A program made the translations under genes and the position numbers. This document shows, piece after piece, positions 1 through 10,874 of a DNA stretch of 64,000 nucleotides. The first letter of the stretch is position 1. Every line of letters begins with the position of its first letter. The notes beneath the pieces were generated by a model. That model was given only the letters and a program-made list of their open reading frames with translations, was not told the DNA's origin and did no database searches. Source of the stretch: Nitrobacter vulgaris (lineage in GTDB: Bacteria; Pseudomonadota; Alphaproteobacteria; Rhizobiales; Xanthobacteraceae); contig NZ_MWPQ01000026.1 of NCBI RefSeq assembly GCF_002028545.1, positions 63,915-127,914 of the forward strand, written 5' to 3'.

Positions 1-1409
1 AATACGGTCTCACGCATGAGTTCGCTATGCATGGCTGAAACGCCATTGATGCGATGAGAACCGACGAACGCAAGATGACCCATGCGGACACGACGGCCGC
101 CGGTCTCGTCAATCAGCGACACCGAGGCTTGCGACCGCGTGTCTGCTGCAAAATGTTTCTCCGCAGCTGCAAGATGATTCACATTGATCCGGTAAATAAT
201 ATCGAGATGCCGCGGCAACATCCGTTCGAACAGTTCGACCGGCCATGTCTCGAGCGCCTCAGGCAACAGCGTGTGGTTGGTGTAGGAGATTGTCTTCGTT
301 GTGATGTCTAAGGCATCGTTCCAGCCAATGTGATATTTATCCATCAGCAGCCGCATCAGTTCGGGAACGGCCAGGCTGGGATGGGTGTCGTTGAGCTGGA
401 TTGACGCATGGGACGGCAGAGACCGGAGATCTCCGTCGGTGTAGAGATGACGGTTGAGAATATCCTGCAACGAGGCGGAAACAAAAAAGTATTCCTGACG
501 CAGGCGCAACTCGCGCCCGGCTGGTGTCTCGTCGCTTGGATATAGAAATTTCGATATCGCTTGTGCCCGCGCCATCTCGGACATCGCGCCGAGGTGATCG
601 CCGCTGTTGAAGGTATCGAGGCGCATCGGATCGACCGCGCGCGCGGACCATAGCCGCAGCGCATTGACGTGACGGCCGCGCCAGCCGACGATCGGCGTAT
701 CGTACGCGATCGCCTGGATGGTCTCATCGGGTATCCATCGTGTCTGGCTTTCCTGCCCGTGCTTCTCAATGCGATCGAGATGTCCACCAAACTGGATGTC
801 GAACACGACATCACCGCGTTCGAACTCCCACGGGTTTCCTGAGAGTAGCCACTGCTCCGGAAACTCTTCCTGCCATCCGTCTGAAACAATCTGGCGAAAC
901 AGCCCGTGTTCATAGCGGATGCCATAACCTCGTGCTGGAATCGCGAGCGACGCCATGCTTTCCATGAAACATGCGGCAAGTCGGCCGAGGCCGCCGTTTC
1001 CGAGCGCCGCATCCGGTTCGACATCGCGTAACTCGTCGAAGTCGATACCGAGATCCTCGATCGCCATTCGGAATGGTCTCATCAGCGACATATTCGTCAG
1101 CGCGTCTGTCAGCAACCGTCCGATCAGGAACTCAAGCGAGAGATAATAGACGCGCTTGGCGCCATGATTCTGAGTGGCCCGATCGGACTTGAACCATTGG
1201 TAGACGATGCGATCACGTAGCGTCAGCGCCGCCGCTATGTACCAGTCGTGAATGTTGGCATGTTTGACGTCCTTTCCCGCCACCAGAACGATCTTGGACA
1301 GGATCGCACTCTTGATTTCCGCGACGATGTCATCGTCTTCAAGCTCGGGCCACGCCGATGCGTCCTCTTGGAGGCGACGAAGTCGCTTTGGCGAAATCTC
1401 TAAAACCAT
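1..1409 (-). CDS. glgP: glycogen phosphorylase, N-terminal part (cut by window edge)
   Basis: The frame starts at an ATG at 1409 behind a GGAGATTGG ribosome site and stays open to base 1, giving about 469 residues of a protein that is normally about 800-840. The stretch with residues RVYYLSLEFLIGRLL, ALGNGGLGRLAACFMES and QLNDTHPSLAVPELMR is characteristic of the glycogen/starch/maltodextrin phosphorylase family, which releases glucose-1-phosphate from alpha-1,4-glucan ends. The C-terminal half with the pyridoxal-phosphate lysine lies outside the window, so activity cannot be judged here. It is the last visible gene of the minus-strand glucan cluster, separated from treZ by 190 bases in which I find no clear promoter; it may be read from the same transcript or its own. 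The truncation is caused by the window boundary and is not a broken gene. Confidence 0.95.
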   Translation of the reverse strand, partial: MVLEISPKRLRRLQEDASAWPELEDDDIVAEIKSAILSKIVLVAGKDVKHANIHDWYIAAALTLRDRIVYQWFKSDRATQNHGAKRVYYLSLEFLIGRLLTDALTNMSLMRPFRMAIEDLGIDFDELRDVEPDAALGNGGLGRLAACFMESMASLAIPARGYGIRYEHGLFRQIVSDGWQEEFPEQWLLSGNPWEFERGDVVFDIQFGGHLDRIEKHGQESQTRWIPDETIQAIAYDTPIVGWRGRHVNALRLWSARAVDPMRLDTFNSGDHLGAMSEMARAQAISKFLYPSDETPAGRELRLRQEYFFVSASLQDILNRHLYTDGDLRSLPSHASIQLNDTHPSLAVPELMRLLMDKYHIGWNDALDITTKTISYTNHTLLPEALETWPVELFERMLPRHLDIIYRINVNHLAAAEKHFAADTRSQASVSLIDETGGRRVRMGHLAFVGSHRINGVSAMHSELMRETV

Positions 1410-1599
1410 CCAATCTCCCGATCTGTTTCCGCCTGGATCACTCGTAAGCCGCAACTGGCACGACTTAGAGTATGTGACGCCTTCTGCAGTCCGGGATCAA
1501 CTGGCGGTTTAGCAGCGTTGACCTTTCGTTTTCGACTATATCGTTCCTGTTCTGTCTGTGGAACCTTTGTTCACCGCTTACGCGCGGAATGCCTGTTTA

Positions 1600-3363
1600 T
1601 CAGGTCGCTCCCACGGACCAGAAAACTGACCATGCCGGCAGGCGTGCCGGCAACTCACCACCCCAAATCGGTCGCCCCGGCATCGGCGACGTGTCATCAG
1701 TCACGTTATGATCCGAAATATTGGCGCGAAGGTGCAACTGTGCGCCGTTGCCCAGCGACCAGCGTGCGATCAGCAGACGGTCGTTCTGGCAAAGCTCAGC
1801 GGAAGCGAACATTGCGTTGCCAAGATGCGGCATGAGTTCATTCCGGCGGACCTGCAATAGCCGCTTGACGAGTGCATGACGCGGTAGGTGCTGGCCTGGG
1901 TCGGGCCAAGCAAGAATCGCCGCTTCGAATGTGGACAGCGCCAGGGGATCCGGCACGTCATTACCGAACATTTCGTAGGCGCTGGCGAATTCCCTCCGCC
2001 GGCCTGCTCGTACCGCATCGGCGAGATCGCCCTTAAAATCGCAGAAAAAAGGGAAGGGCGTGGTTGCTCCCCATTCCTCGCCCATGAACATCAGTGGCGG
2101 CATCGGCGCTAGCAATGTGATCGCTAGCGCCGCCTCGATAGCACGCGCGTCAGCGGACCATTCGAGTCGATCGCCCAGCGCGCGGTTGCCGATCTGATCG
2201 TGGTTCTGAAGGAAGTTCACGAAAGCGGCCGGGGGCAGTTCGCCGATCAATTCTCCGCGAGCTCGCCCGCCGCGATGAGCAGAGGCCTCGCCCTGGTAGG
2301 CAAAACCCGTCCGGAGTGTTCGCGCGAGAAGATGGCGTGGATGGATGGCATAATCTTCATAATAGCCGTGGGTTTCCTGAGTGAGAATGACGTGCCACAC
2401 ATGATGGTAGTCGTCATTCCACTGTGCGCGATACTTCCCGTTCGGCACACCTGAAGAAGGATCGAGCAGACCCGCGCGGTTATCGTCGTTCTCCAGCACG
2501 AGGTGGATATGGCGTCCATCTTGCCGCGCCAGAATCCCGACAGCGCGGCTGATATCGTTCAAGATTGACGGCTCGCCTGGCTCGGGGATGGCATGCACCG
2601 CATCGAGGCGAAGACCGTCAAATCGATAGTTGCCTAGCCAGTGCAATGCATTGTCGACGGCGAACGCGCGAACCTCGGGAACGCGATAATCAATTGCCGC
2701 TCCCCAGGGAGTCTTTACATCACAAAAAAAATGCGGTGCGTAGCGCCCCAGATAATTTCCCTCCGGCCCGAAGTGATTGTAGACGACATCGAGAAAGACC
2801 ATCAGGCCACGCAGATGAGCCTGATCGATCAGTTCTCTCAGATCGTCCGGCGTGCCGTAAACATGATCAGGCGCATACCACATCGCGCCGTCGTAACCCC
2901 AATTTCGCGATCCAGCGAAGTCGGCGAGCGGCATCAACTCGAGGGCGGTGATTCCAGTTGACGCCAGATGGTCGAGCTTGTCGATCATGGCACGATAGGT
3001 GCCCTCAGGCGTAAAGGTACCGACATGGCATTCTAGGATGACCGTTTCATGCCATGGCCGCCCACGCCAATCGATTGCCTTCCAACGGAAACGGCGGTGG
3101 TCGATAAGTTCGCTCCGACCGGACACATCATCGCGTTGATAGGATGACGCCGGGTCCGGTACGTCTAGCTCATCATCGATCCGGTAGTGATAACGCGTAC
3201 CGGCGCTTGCTGCGGCCACTTCCGCGACGAACCAGCCGCTACTGTCTTTTTCCATCATATGTGCGGTATCGGTAACGATGGCCACTTTGCCGGCTGCCGG
3301 CGCCCACAGCCGGAACGTTGCGCCGTCTGGCGTGAGAGTAGAGCCGAAGCGGCCGACGCTCAT
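1600..3363 (-). CDS. treZ: malto-oligosyltrehalose trehalohydrolase
   Basis: 587 residues, the usual length for TreZ. A short N-terminal carbohydrate-binding domain (about 1-95) is followed by a GH13 barrel. The TreZ-typical segment HVGTFTPEGTY is present, followed by DVVYNHFGPEGNY. The three GH13 acidic residues sit in FDGLRLDAVH (nucleophile), LVLENDDN (acid/base) and NFLQNHDQIGN (stabiliser). The enzyme hydrolyses the bond next to the trehalose end of maltooligosyl trehalose and releases free trehalose. Its ATG overlaps the glgX stop as ATGA, so translation is probably coupled. The partner that makes its substrate, TreY (maltooligosyl trehalose synthase), is not in this window. Confidence 0.96.
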   Translation of the reverse strand: MSVGRFGSTLTPDGATFRLWAPAAGKVAIVTDTAHMMEKDSSGWFVAEVAAASAGTRYHYRIDDELDVPDPASSYQRDDVSGRSELIDHRRFRWKAIDWRGRPWHETVILECHVGTFTPEGTYRAMIDKLDHLASTGITALELMPLADFAGSRNWGYDGAMWYAPDHVYGTPDDLRELIDQAHLRGLMVFLDVVYNHFGPEGNYLGRYAPHFFCDVKTPWGAAIDYRVPEVRAFAVDNALHWLGNYRFDGLRLDAVHAIPEPGEPSILNDISRAVGILARQDGRHIHLVLENDDNRAGLLDPSSGVPNGKYRAQWNDDYHHVWHVILTQETHGYYEDYAIHPRHLLARTLRTGFAYQGEASAHRGGRARGELIGELPPAAFVNFLQNHDQIGNRALGDRLEWSADARAIEAALAITLLAPMPPLMFMGEEWGATTPFPFFCDFKGDLADAVRAGRRREFASAYEMFGNDVPDPLALSTFEAAILAWPDPGQHLPRHALVKRLLQVRRNELMPHLGNAMFASAELCQNDRLLIARWSLGNGAQLHLRANISDHNVTDDTSPMPGRPIWGGELPARLPAWSVFWSVGAT

Positions 3364-5438
3364 GGCTGGCCTGCGAACGCGATGACACTGCGAGGCGGTG
3401 CCTGCATGGTCGCGTTAGGGTGGTGCGAGGCGACGTCGATGTCGTCGTTCGTGGTATGAAGCACGATCGACCACGTCTTGTACTCTTCCAGGTTCGGAAT
3501 TTTAAACTCGATCGGCTCCGGCGCCGCGTTGAGGACGATGTAAAGCGCCTGCTGGTGTGGCTCCGTGGGTCCGAGCACGTAGGAAAGAAACCTTCCTTCG
3601 GGGAAACTCCAGTCAGCCTCGGTCATTTCGTTGCCTTCCGGCGTGAGCCACAGCACGCCGTAGGAACTGTCTATCCTTTTCCCTGTCACCCATTGTCTTG
3701 ACCTGATCTGGGCAAAGCGCCTTCGGATTGCGGTAAGGCGTCCGATGAGGTCGGTCAGGTCGTTGTCCTTGTCGCCAAGATTGCTCCAATCGATCCAGCC
3801 GATCTCGTTGTCCTGGCAATAAGCGTTGTTGTTTCCACTCTGGCTGTTGCCGACCTCGTCGCCCGCAAGAAGAATCGGCAACCCTTGGGCTAGCAGCAGG
3901 CACGCGAGCTGGTTCTTGCGAAGCTGACGGCGGAGCGTCAGGATTACAGGATCGTCAGTCGGCCCTTCGTGTCCACAATTGTTGCTGAGATTATCATTGG
4001 AGCCATCGCGATTGTCCTCGCCGTTGGCTTCGTTGTGCTTCTCGTTATAGGAAAACAGATCCGCCATGGTGAAGCCGTCATGGACGGTGACGTGATTGAT
4101 GCCGGCGCGCGGTGCGCGGTCGTCATGATTGAAAAGGTCGGATGATCCTGTCATGCGGCCGCTGACATCGCCGATCAGATTTCCTTCGCCGGCCCAGTAA
4201 CGGCGCATTGTGCTGCGATACCGGTCGTTCCATTCCGACCATTGCGAAGGAAAGCCGCCGACCTGATAACCGCCGGGGCCGACATCCCACGGTTCCGCGA
4301 CCAGCTTAACGTTAGCGAGAACGGGATCCTGCCGGATTGCATTGAAAAAAGCGCTGTTGCGGTCGAAACCGTGAGGGCCTCGCGCCAGTGTGCTTGCGAG
4401 ATCAAAGCGGAAGCCGTCGATGTGACAGACTTCGACCCAATAGCGCAGCGAATCCATAACCATCTGGAGCACGCGCGGATGGGTCAGATTTAGCGAATTG
4501 CCGGTTCCTGTGAAGTCGTCATAGTAGCGGGGATTGTCCGGCATCAGCCAGTAGTAGGAGGCGTTATCGATGCCGCGGAATGACAGAGTCGGGCCAAGGT
4601 GATTTCCTTCGGCGGTATGATTATAGACGACGTCGAGCATGATCTCGAAGCCTGCGTCATGAAGACGGGCCACGGACATGCGGAATTCGTCCAGCGCTGC
4701 GTCCTTCGCGTAACGCTGCTCCGGCGTGAAGAACGAGATGGAGTTGTATCCCCAGTAGTTGCTTAGCTTGCGCTCGACAAGGTGGCGATCGTCGACGAAG
4801 CCATGAATCGGCAGAAGTTCGATCGTGGTGACGCCCAGGCGTCGAAGGTGATCGATCATGGCCGGCGCAGCCAGCGCACCGTACGTGCCCCGGAGTTCTG
4901 GAGGAATATCCCGGCGCGTCTTGGTCAAGCCCTTGACGTGAGCTTCGTAGATGATCGTGTCTTCCCAAGCGACACTGGGCCGCGGCTCACGCCTTCCCCA
5001 GTTGAAGGTCTCGTCGATGACGGTGGCTTTAGGCATGGCGCGAGCGTTGTCGCGTCTGTCGAAGGATAAATCCTCACGCGGACTTCCGGCGCGGTAGGCG
5101 AAATGTGCATCGCTCCAGACCAGTCGCCCGCTGATCTTCCTCGCATAAGGATCGAGCAGCAGCTTGTGAGCATTAAACCGATGGCCACGCTGAGGATCGT
5201 AGGGGCCATAGACGCGGTAGCCATAGAGCTGCCCGGGCGCGACATCGTTCAGATAGCCGTGCCAGACGTTTTCGGTGTGCTCGGGCAGGGCGATACGCTC
5301 GATCTCTCTGCGGCCCTTACTGTCGAACAAGCAAAGCTCGACCTTTTCTGCGTGAGCGGAAAAAAGTGCGAAATTCGTTCCGCGGCCGTCCCAAGTCGAG
5401 CCGAGGCGGACATGTGTACCTTCTGAAATTCTCGTCAT
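3360..5438 (-). CDS. glgX: glycogen debranching enzyme (isoamylase type)
   Basis: 692 residues with an N-terminal CBM48 domain (about 8-110) and a GH13 isoamylase-type barrel. Catalytic acids are visible in GFRFDLAS (nucleophile), LVAEPWDVG (acid/base) and [11 protein letters not shown] (stabiliser). It cleaves alpha-1,6 branches, preferentially of phosphorylase-trimmed glycogen; in treZ-linked clusters the same family is called TreX. The start ATG shares ATGA with the glgB stop and the stop shares ATGA with treZ, so it sits inside a translationally coupled operon. The role (debranching to feed MalQ, GlgP and the trehalose enzymes) is inferred from family and neighbours. Confidence 0.96.
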   Translation of the reverse strand: MTRISEGTHVRLGSTWDGRGTNFALFSAHAEKVELCLFDSKGRREIERIALPEHTENVWHGYLNDVAPGQLYGYRVYGPYDPQRGHRFNAHKLLLDPYARKISGRLVWSDAHFAYRAGSPREDLSFDRRDNARAMPKATVIDETFNWGRREPRPSVAWEDTIIYEAHVKGLTKTRRDIPPELRGTYGALAAPAMIDHLRRLGVTTIELLPIHGFVDDRHLVERKLSNYWGYNSISFFTPEQRYAKDAALDEFRMSVARLHDAGFEIMLDVVYNHTAEGNHLGPTLSFRGIDNASYYWLMPDNPRYYDDFTGTGNSLNLTHPRVLQMVMDSLRYWVEVCHIDGFRFDLASTLARGPHGFDRNSAFFNAIRQDPVLANVKLVAEPWDVGPGGYQVGGFPSQWSEWNDRYRSTMRRYWAGEGNLIGDVSGRMTGSSDLFNHDDRAPRAGINHVTVHDGFTMADLFSYNEKHNEANGEDNRDGSNDNLSNNCGHEGPTDDPVILTLRRQLRKNQLACLLLAQGLPILLAGDEVGNSQSGNNNAYCQDNEIGWIDWSNLGDKDNDLTDLIGRLTAIRRRFAQIRSRQWVTGKRIDSSYGVLWLTPEGNEMTEADWSFPEGRFLSYVLGPTEPHQQALYIVLNAAPEPIEFKIPNLEEYKTWSIVLHTTNDDIDVASHHPNATMQAPPRSVIAFAGQP

Positions 5439-7585
5439 GCAGTTTCCGGAACCAGAAAAATCACCCCAAGAGGCGGCAACGTCAGCCTGAGCTCGGGAAT
5501 GATTTCCCCTGATGTCTCGACCACGCCATCATTTCCGACGTTGGTCCCACCATAATGAGTGGAGTCGGTGTTAAGCGCTTCGCGCCACCGCCCGGTGAAG
5601 GGGACGCGCACGCGATAATCGCAATGGACCGTCGGTGTAAGATTCGCGACTATGAGACAGCGGGCCCGCCCGCTCTCACCCTTTCGCATCCATGCGAAGA
5701 CGCTGTGATCTGCATCGTCGGCTACAATCCATTCGAAGCCGGCTGGATCGCAATCGAGTTCGTGCAACGCCGACACATCGCGATAGAGCGCGTTGAGATC
5801 CCGAACAACAGCCTGGACCCCTTGGTGACGAGCTTGATCGAGAAGATGCCAGTCGAGCGAGTGATCGTGGTTCCATTCGTGCTCCTGGCCGAACTCAGCC
5901 CCCATGAACATCAATTTCTTGCCGGGGTGGCCGAACATGAAGGCATAATAGGCGCGCAAGTTTGCGAACCGCTGCCAGTCGTCGCCCGGCATGCGGCCAA
6001 GGATGGAACGCTTACCGTGCACCACCTCGTCGTGCGACAGCGGCAGAATGAAATTTTCCGAGAACGCATAGTGTAGTCCAAACAAAATTTGATCATGGTG
6101 GTGCTTGCGGTGAATGGGGTCCTTGCCGAAATAGCTTAACGTGTCATGCATCCAGCCCATGTTCCATTTGTAACCGAACCCTAAACCGCCGAACTCGGTC
6201 GGTCGCGAGACCTGTGGCCAAGCCGTCGATTCTTCAGCCACGGTTGTAGCGTTCGGAAATCTGCCAAATACTTCCCTGTTGAACCGGCGCATAAATTCGA
6301 TGGCTTCCAGATTCTCCCGGCCGCCGTGCTTGTTCGGAATCCATCCGCCTTCGGGGCGGCTGTAATCGAGATAGAGCATCGACGCGACAGCATCGACGCG
6401 AAGACCATCCACGCCATAGCGTTCAAGCCAGAACAGTGCGTTAGCGACGAGAAAATTGACAACTTCGGTGCGGCCGTAGTTGTAGATGAGGGTATCCCAA
6501 TCGAGGTGGCGGCCCTGCAATGGGTTGGCGTGTTCGTACAGAGCCGTTCCGTCGAAACGGCCGAGCCCGTGCGGATCGTCAGGAAAATGGCCTGGCACCC
6601 AATCCAGCAAAAGACCGAGTCCTTCGCGATGGCAGGCTTCGACCAGATATGCAAAATCGGCGGGCGTGCCGAAGCGGCTGGTCGGGGCGTAGAGGCCGGT
6701 TGGCTGGTAGCCCCATGAACCGTCGAACGGATGCTCGTTCACCGGCATCAGCTCGATATGCGTAAATCCGAGGCCGCGTGCATAGCGCGGCAGGGTCTCG
6801 GCAAGCTCACGATAGGATAGCCAGCGATTGCCGTCGCCACGGCGCCATGATCCAAGATGAACTTCATAAATCGAGATAGGTGCGTTACGTGCATTGATCG
6901 TGGTGGCCGTCGGTGTCGGGCGGGGCAAGGCTGTTTCGTCGAATACGATCGACGCCGTGTTCGGACGGACCTCGGCAGCGAACGCCATCGGATCGGATTT
7001 CAGCGGGAGCAGAAAGCCATCTTGAGTCGTAATCGCGAATTTGTAGCGATCACCCACCTGCGCACCGGGGATGAACAGTTCCCAATATCCGTTACCCCGC
7101 ACACGCATCGGGTGTCGGCGTTGATCCCAGCAGTTGAAATCGCCGACGACGGCCACGGCCCGAGCGTTCGGCGCCAGCACGACGAATCCCGTTCCGTCCA
7201 CCCCCTCCATCGTTATGGGATGAGCGCCAAGCTTGTCGTACAGCCTCTGGTGCGTTCCTTCTCCGAGCAAATAAAGGTCGAAATCATTTAGGATGGGCGC
7301 AAAGCGATAAGGGTCCTCAAGCTCAACCATGTCGGCACCATACCGAGCGCGGAGACGGTAGTGCTCCGCCCCGTCCGGTAAATTTCCAAGGAAAAGTCCG
7401 GCGTCATGAATCCGCGTCAGAGGGACCTCTTCGCCGGTCTCATCGACCAGGCGTACTTCGGATGCCTCGGGTAGATAAACGCGAACCACGTTGCGATCTG
7501 TCTCGCGATGACAGCCGAGATAGTGAAAGGGGTCCGAATGTCGCCCTTCAACGATGGCGCGTGCTTCGGATGACAATTCGGTCAT
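5435..7585 (-). CDS. glgB: 1,4-alpha-glucan branching enzyme
   Basis: 716 residues from the ATG at 7585, which overlaps the treS stop as ATGA. A longer in-frame reading exists up to 7648 but would overlap treS by 67 bases and adds nothing conserved. Order: N-terminal branching-enzyme module and CBM48 (about 1-220), GH13 barrel, C-terminal all-beta domain. GH13 residues are seen in [20 protein letters not shown] (nucleophile Asp), [11 protein letters not shown] (Glu) and [12 protein letters not shown] (Asp). It introduces alpha-1,6 branches into the linear glucan; in GlgE-pathway organisms it acts on the GlgE product. Length and motifs match full-length GlgB. Confidence 0.97.
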   Translation of the reverse strand: MTELSSEARAIVEGRHSDPFHYLGCHRETDRNVVRVYLPEASEVRLVDETGEEVPLTRIHDAGLFLGNLPDGAEHYRLRARYGADMVELEDPYRFAPILNDFDLYLLGEGTHQRLYDKLGAHPITMEGVDGTGFVVLAPNARAVAVVGDFNCWDQRRHPMRVRGNGYWELFIPGAQVGDRYKFAITTQDGFLLPLKSDPMAFAAEVRPNTASIVFDETALPRPTPTATTINARNAPISIYEVHLGSWRRGDGNRWLSYRELAETLPRYARGLGFTHIELMPVNEHPFDGSWGYQPTGLYAPTSRFGTPADFAYLVEACHREGLGLLLDWVPGHFPDDPHGLGRFDGTALYEHANPLQGRHLDWDTLIYNYGRTEVVNFLVANALFWLERYGVDGLRVDAVASMLYLDYSRPEGGWIPNKHGGRENLEAIEFMRRFNREVFGRFPNATTVAEESTAWPQVSRPTEFGGLGFGYKWNMGWMHDTLSYFGKDPIHRKHHHDQILFGLHYAFSENFILPLSHDEVVHGKRSILGRMPGDDWQRFANLRAYYAFMFGHPGKKLMFMGAEFGQEHEWNHDHSLDWHLLDQARHQGVQAVVRDLNALYRDVSALHELDCDPAGFEWIVADDADHSVFAWMRKGESGRARCLIVANLTPTVHCDYRVRVPFTGRWREALNTDSTHYGGTNVGNDGVVETSGEIIPELRLTLPPLGVIFLVPETA

Positions 7586-10500
7586 GCCCGATCTCGCTTC
7601 CTGTTGCGCAGCACCCGTAGTGCGCCATCCAGCGCGACCCGCAGCCAATCTGGGCGATGCGCCAGCTCGTAGTCGATCTCATAAAGCGCCTTCTCGAGCA
7701 GGAAGAATCGCAGCATCCCGCCTTTATCGTCCAGCTCCTCCGGCCATAATCGCGAATCGGACATCGCTTCTTGATAAGCGGCCATAAAGGTCTGCGTCGC
7801 CTCGTCACGCCATGCCGACAAGGCCTCCGTCAGTCGTCCATCGTCGTCCGCTCCGGTTTTTAGAACGCGCTCTTGCGCCGAGGTCACGGAATAATCGATG
7901 GATCTGATCAGCCCGGCGACATCACGAGCTGCCGGCGCCTTCATCCGCCGCTCGGAAAGGCTTCGTCGCGGTTCGCCTTCGAAGTCGATGATAAAGACGT
8001 CGTCGCGAACGACGAGAACCTGCCCTAGATGAAAGTCGCCGTGATGCCGGATATTGTGCATTTGAATCGATGACGGCAGCAACTCGGTGAGCAAGCCATG
8101 CAAATCTGGGCGGAGACTCTGGATTTCGTCGACAAGAATCCGATCCGCTTCCGAAAGTTTAGCTTGAGCGAGTCGATCAAACGTTTGCTCCGAACGTGCC
8201 ATCAGCCGATCGATAAAATGTGCGATATCCGAAGCGGTCACAGGCTCAGGACTGAAATTCTCGATATCGTCGCGGCTGGCCAGTGCCACGTGCATTTCCG
8301 CGACGCGCTTACCGATTTGCATCATGTAACGCTGATAGGCCGCTTTTTCTTCAAGCGCTGGAGCTGAGTCGTTCGCCCCGACGAGCCGCTGTTCGTCGAC
8401 GAAACGATCCAGTGCGGCGCTGCTGACGGTCCATGCGTCGCCCTGGTTACCGACAAAGGCATGAACGATAGCTATGGCGGCCTGCACGTCAGGTCCCGTC
8501 AACTCCACGCTGCCAAGCAGAGCGGGCGTATTGGTAAATCCAGCAACGTCCGTCAGGAAGCGTCCCACTTCCACTTCGGGATTGATGCCATTCTCGAGCG
8601 TTCGGTAGAGTTTGACCACAAATTTTTGATCGACCAGCGCGGTGCTGTTCGACTGTTCTGTCTGAACTGCTCGCACGTTCTCAATGGGCTCCTCCGCAAT
8701 CGAAGCCAGCCGCTCCGTAGGAATGTAAGCAAGCCTCAAGTGACCTTCCTCAAAGGTTGCACAGTGGCGCAGATCGTCGATGATGCCCGCGATCAGATCA
8801 CCTTCATAGGCGGCGTCGATCAGCGTTCCTTCGCGCGAGCCCTGCCGCACGGCGGCGAGGTTTTTAGCGTCATAGTTTCGGCGGTCCAGTCGATCCCACC
8901 GGATTCGGATCGGTATCGCGTATCGCCCTGATTGTCCGCGATGGGCGGCGTCGAAGATCACGAGCCACGGCCTGGATTCCTGGTCCTTCGTAAGTGGTAT
9001 CGCCGCCGGCACGCGCGCAGTGATGGCGCCAGCGGATCGCTCCGGAAACCAGCGCGCGCGGGCGAGATGGGATGGCAGCACATCACGCTCGAAGATCGAG
9101 CGTGTCCGTGCCAGCGACATCCAGGTTGCACCCAGCGGTACGACCAGCGTTTCGTAATCAGGTACGGTCGCGGTCGCAACGTTCGGGGACGGCGGTTTTT
9201 CATTCAGCCGAAACCAATAGAATCCATAAGGCGCGAGCGTAATTAGGTACGGCAACTCGCCGATATCGGGAAAGGTCGTTCGTCCCAGCATTTCAAGCGG
9301 TGAACGACCTTTCCAGTGGGACAGATCGAGTTCGGAGGCTTGCGCTGATCGCGACAGGTTGGCGACGCAGAGCACGACCTCATCGTTGTATTGTCTCACA
9401 TAAGCGAGAACGCTCCGGTTCGAAGAGCGCGCAAATGACATCGTTCCCCGGCCGAAAGCGTGGCTGGATTTGCGTACCGAGATCAGCTTCTTCATCCAGC
9501 TCAGTAACGAAGAAAGGCTTCGCGACTGGGCCTCTACATTGACAGACTCATAGCCGTAGACGGCATCCATGACAGGAGGAGCATAGAGCCGCGCAGGATC
9601 GCATCGAGAAAATCCACCGTTGCGATCCGGAGTCCATTGCATCGGGGTGCGAACGCCGTTGCGGTCGCCGAGATAGATGTTGTCGCCCATCCCGATTTCG
9701 TCGCCGTAGTAAATGATCGGCGTTCCCGGAAGCGACATCAACAACGAATTCATCAGCTCAATTTTGCGCCGGTCGTTATCCATCAAGGGCGCAAGGCGGC
9801 GGCGAATACCGAGATTGATGCGCGCGCGAGGATCTGCGGCATAGGTCGACCAGAGATAATCACGCTCGATATCGGTCACCATCTCAAGCGTCAGTTCGTC
9901 ATGATTTCGTAGGAACATCGCCCACTGACAACTGTCGGGAATGTCGGGCGTCTGCCGCAGAATGTCAGTGATCGGAAAGCGATCCTCCTGAGCTATCGCC
10001 ATGTAGATGCGCGGCATCAAAGGGAAGTGATAGGCCATATGGCACTCATCGCCATCCCCGAAATAGAACTGAACATCTTCCGGCCATTGATTGGCTTCGG
10101 CAAGAAGAACCTTTCCTTTGGCGTAGGCATCAAGCTCGGCGCGAATATGTTTGATCACCGCATGCGTTTCAGGGAGATTTTCGTTGTTGGTGCCCTCACG
10201 CTCGCAGAGATACGGAATGGCATCCAGCCGAAACCCGTCGACGCCCGTGTCGAGCCATCGCTTCATCACCTGGATGACAGATCGGACGACCCGCGGGTTG
10301 TCGAAATTGAGATCCGGTTGATGACTGAAGAAGCGATGCCAATAGTAGGCGTTGGCTTCGGCGTCCCAGGCCCAGTTCGACTTTTCCGTGTCTGTGAATA
10401 TGATCCTGGTGCCCTGATATTTTTTGTCGGTATTGCTCCAGACATACCAGTTGCGCGCGCTCGATCCTGGTGGACTGCGCTGGGCTCGCTTAAACCATCT

Positions 10501-10866
10501 GTGCTGATCGGATGTATGATTGATAACGAGTTCGGTAATAACGCGTAAGCCACGCCGCTTTGCTTCCGAGATGAACCGGCGGAATTCCTTCATGGTGCCG
10601 AAATCGGGATTGACCGAGCCGTAATCGGCAATGTCGTATCCGTCGTCGCGCCCTGGCGATGGATAAAACGGCAGTAACCACAGAGCGGTAACGCCGAGCT
10701 CCTGAAGGTAATCAAGCTTGTTGGTCAGACCTACGAAGTCGCCGATGCCGTCGTTGTTGTTGTCGGCGAATGCCTTGACGTGAAGTTGATAGATAATAGC
10801 GTCCTTATACCAGAGATCGTCGGTCTGGACGTATCTGTCGGCATCTATCTGCGACATTTCGTTCAT
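7582..10866 (-). CDS. treS: trehalose synthase fused to maltokinase
   Basis: 1094 residues from the ATG at 10866, chosen because GAGG lies 6 bases upstream; an ATG at 10887 would overlap glgE and lacks a good ribosome site. The first ~550 residues are a GH13 TreS ([35 protein letters not shown]), which interconverts trehalose and maltose. The C-terminal ~450 residues are a maltokinase (Pep2/Mak) with the kinase signatures HGDFHLGQ and [12 protein letters not shown], phosphorylating maltose with ATP to maltose-1-phosphate. The fusion channels trehalose towards GlgE, encoded just upstream (8 bases between stop and start). Fused TreS-Mak proteins are known in several proteobacteria. The downstream stop overlaps glgB as ATGA. 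Confidence 0.96.
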   Translation of the reverse strand: MNEMSQIDADRYVQTDDLWYKDAIIYQLHVKAFADNNNDGIGDFVGLTNKLDYLQELGVTALWLLPFYPSPGRDDGYDIADYGSVNPDFGTMKEFRRFISEAKRRGLRVITELVINHTSDQHRWFKRAQRSPPGSSARNWYVWSNTDKKYQGTRIIFTDTEKSNWAWDAEANAYYWHRFFSHQPDLNFDNPRVVRSVIQVMKRWLDTGVDGFRLDAIPYLCEREGTNNENLPETHAVIKHIRAELDAYAKGKVLLAEANQWPEDVQFYFGDGDECHMAYHFPLMPRIYMAIAQEDRFPITDILRQTPDIPDSCQWAMFLRNHDELTLEMVTDIERDYLWSTYAADPRARINLGIRRRLAPLMDNDRRKIELMNSLLMSLPGTPIIYYGDEIGMGDNIYLGDRNGVRTPMQWTPDRNGGFSRCDPARLYAPPVMDAVYGYESVNVEAQSRSLSSLLSWMKKLISVRKSSHAFGRGTMSFARSSNRSVLAYVRQYNDEVVLCVANLSRSAQASELDLSHWKGRSPLEMLGRTTFPDIGELPYLITLAPYGFYWFRLNEKPPSPNVATATVPDYETLVVPLGATWMSLARTRSIFERDVLPSHLARARWFPERSAGAITARVPAAIPLTKDQESRPWLVIFDAAHRGQSGRYAIPIRIRWDRLDRRNYDAKNLAAVRQGSREGTLIDAAYEGDLIAGIIDDLRHCATFEEGHLRLAYIPTERLASIAEEPIENVRAVQTEQSNSTALVDQKFVVKLYRTLENGINPEVEVGRFLTDVAGFTNTPALLGSVELTGPDVQAAIAIVHAFVGNQGDAWTVSSAALDRFVDEQRLVGANDSAPALEEKAAYQRYMMQIGKRVAEMHVALASRDDIENFSPEPVTASDIAHFIDRLMARSEQTFDRLAQAKLSEADRILVDEIQSLRPDLHGLLTELLPSSIQMHNIRHHGDFHLGQVLVVRDDVFIIDFEGEPRRSLSERRMKAPAARDVAGLIRSIDYSVTSAQERVLKTGADDDGRLTEALSAWRDEATQTFMAAYQEAMSDSRLWPEELDDKGGMLRFFLLEKALYEIDYELAHRPDWLRVALDGALRVLRNRKRDRA

Positions 10867-10874
10867 AACGGACC

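Noticed and set aside
1..1409. glgP as a pseudogene
   Set aside because: It lacks its C-terminal half only because the window ends; the frame is open to base 1 with no internal stop or shift.
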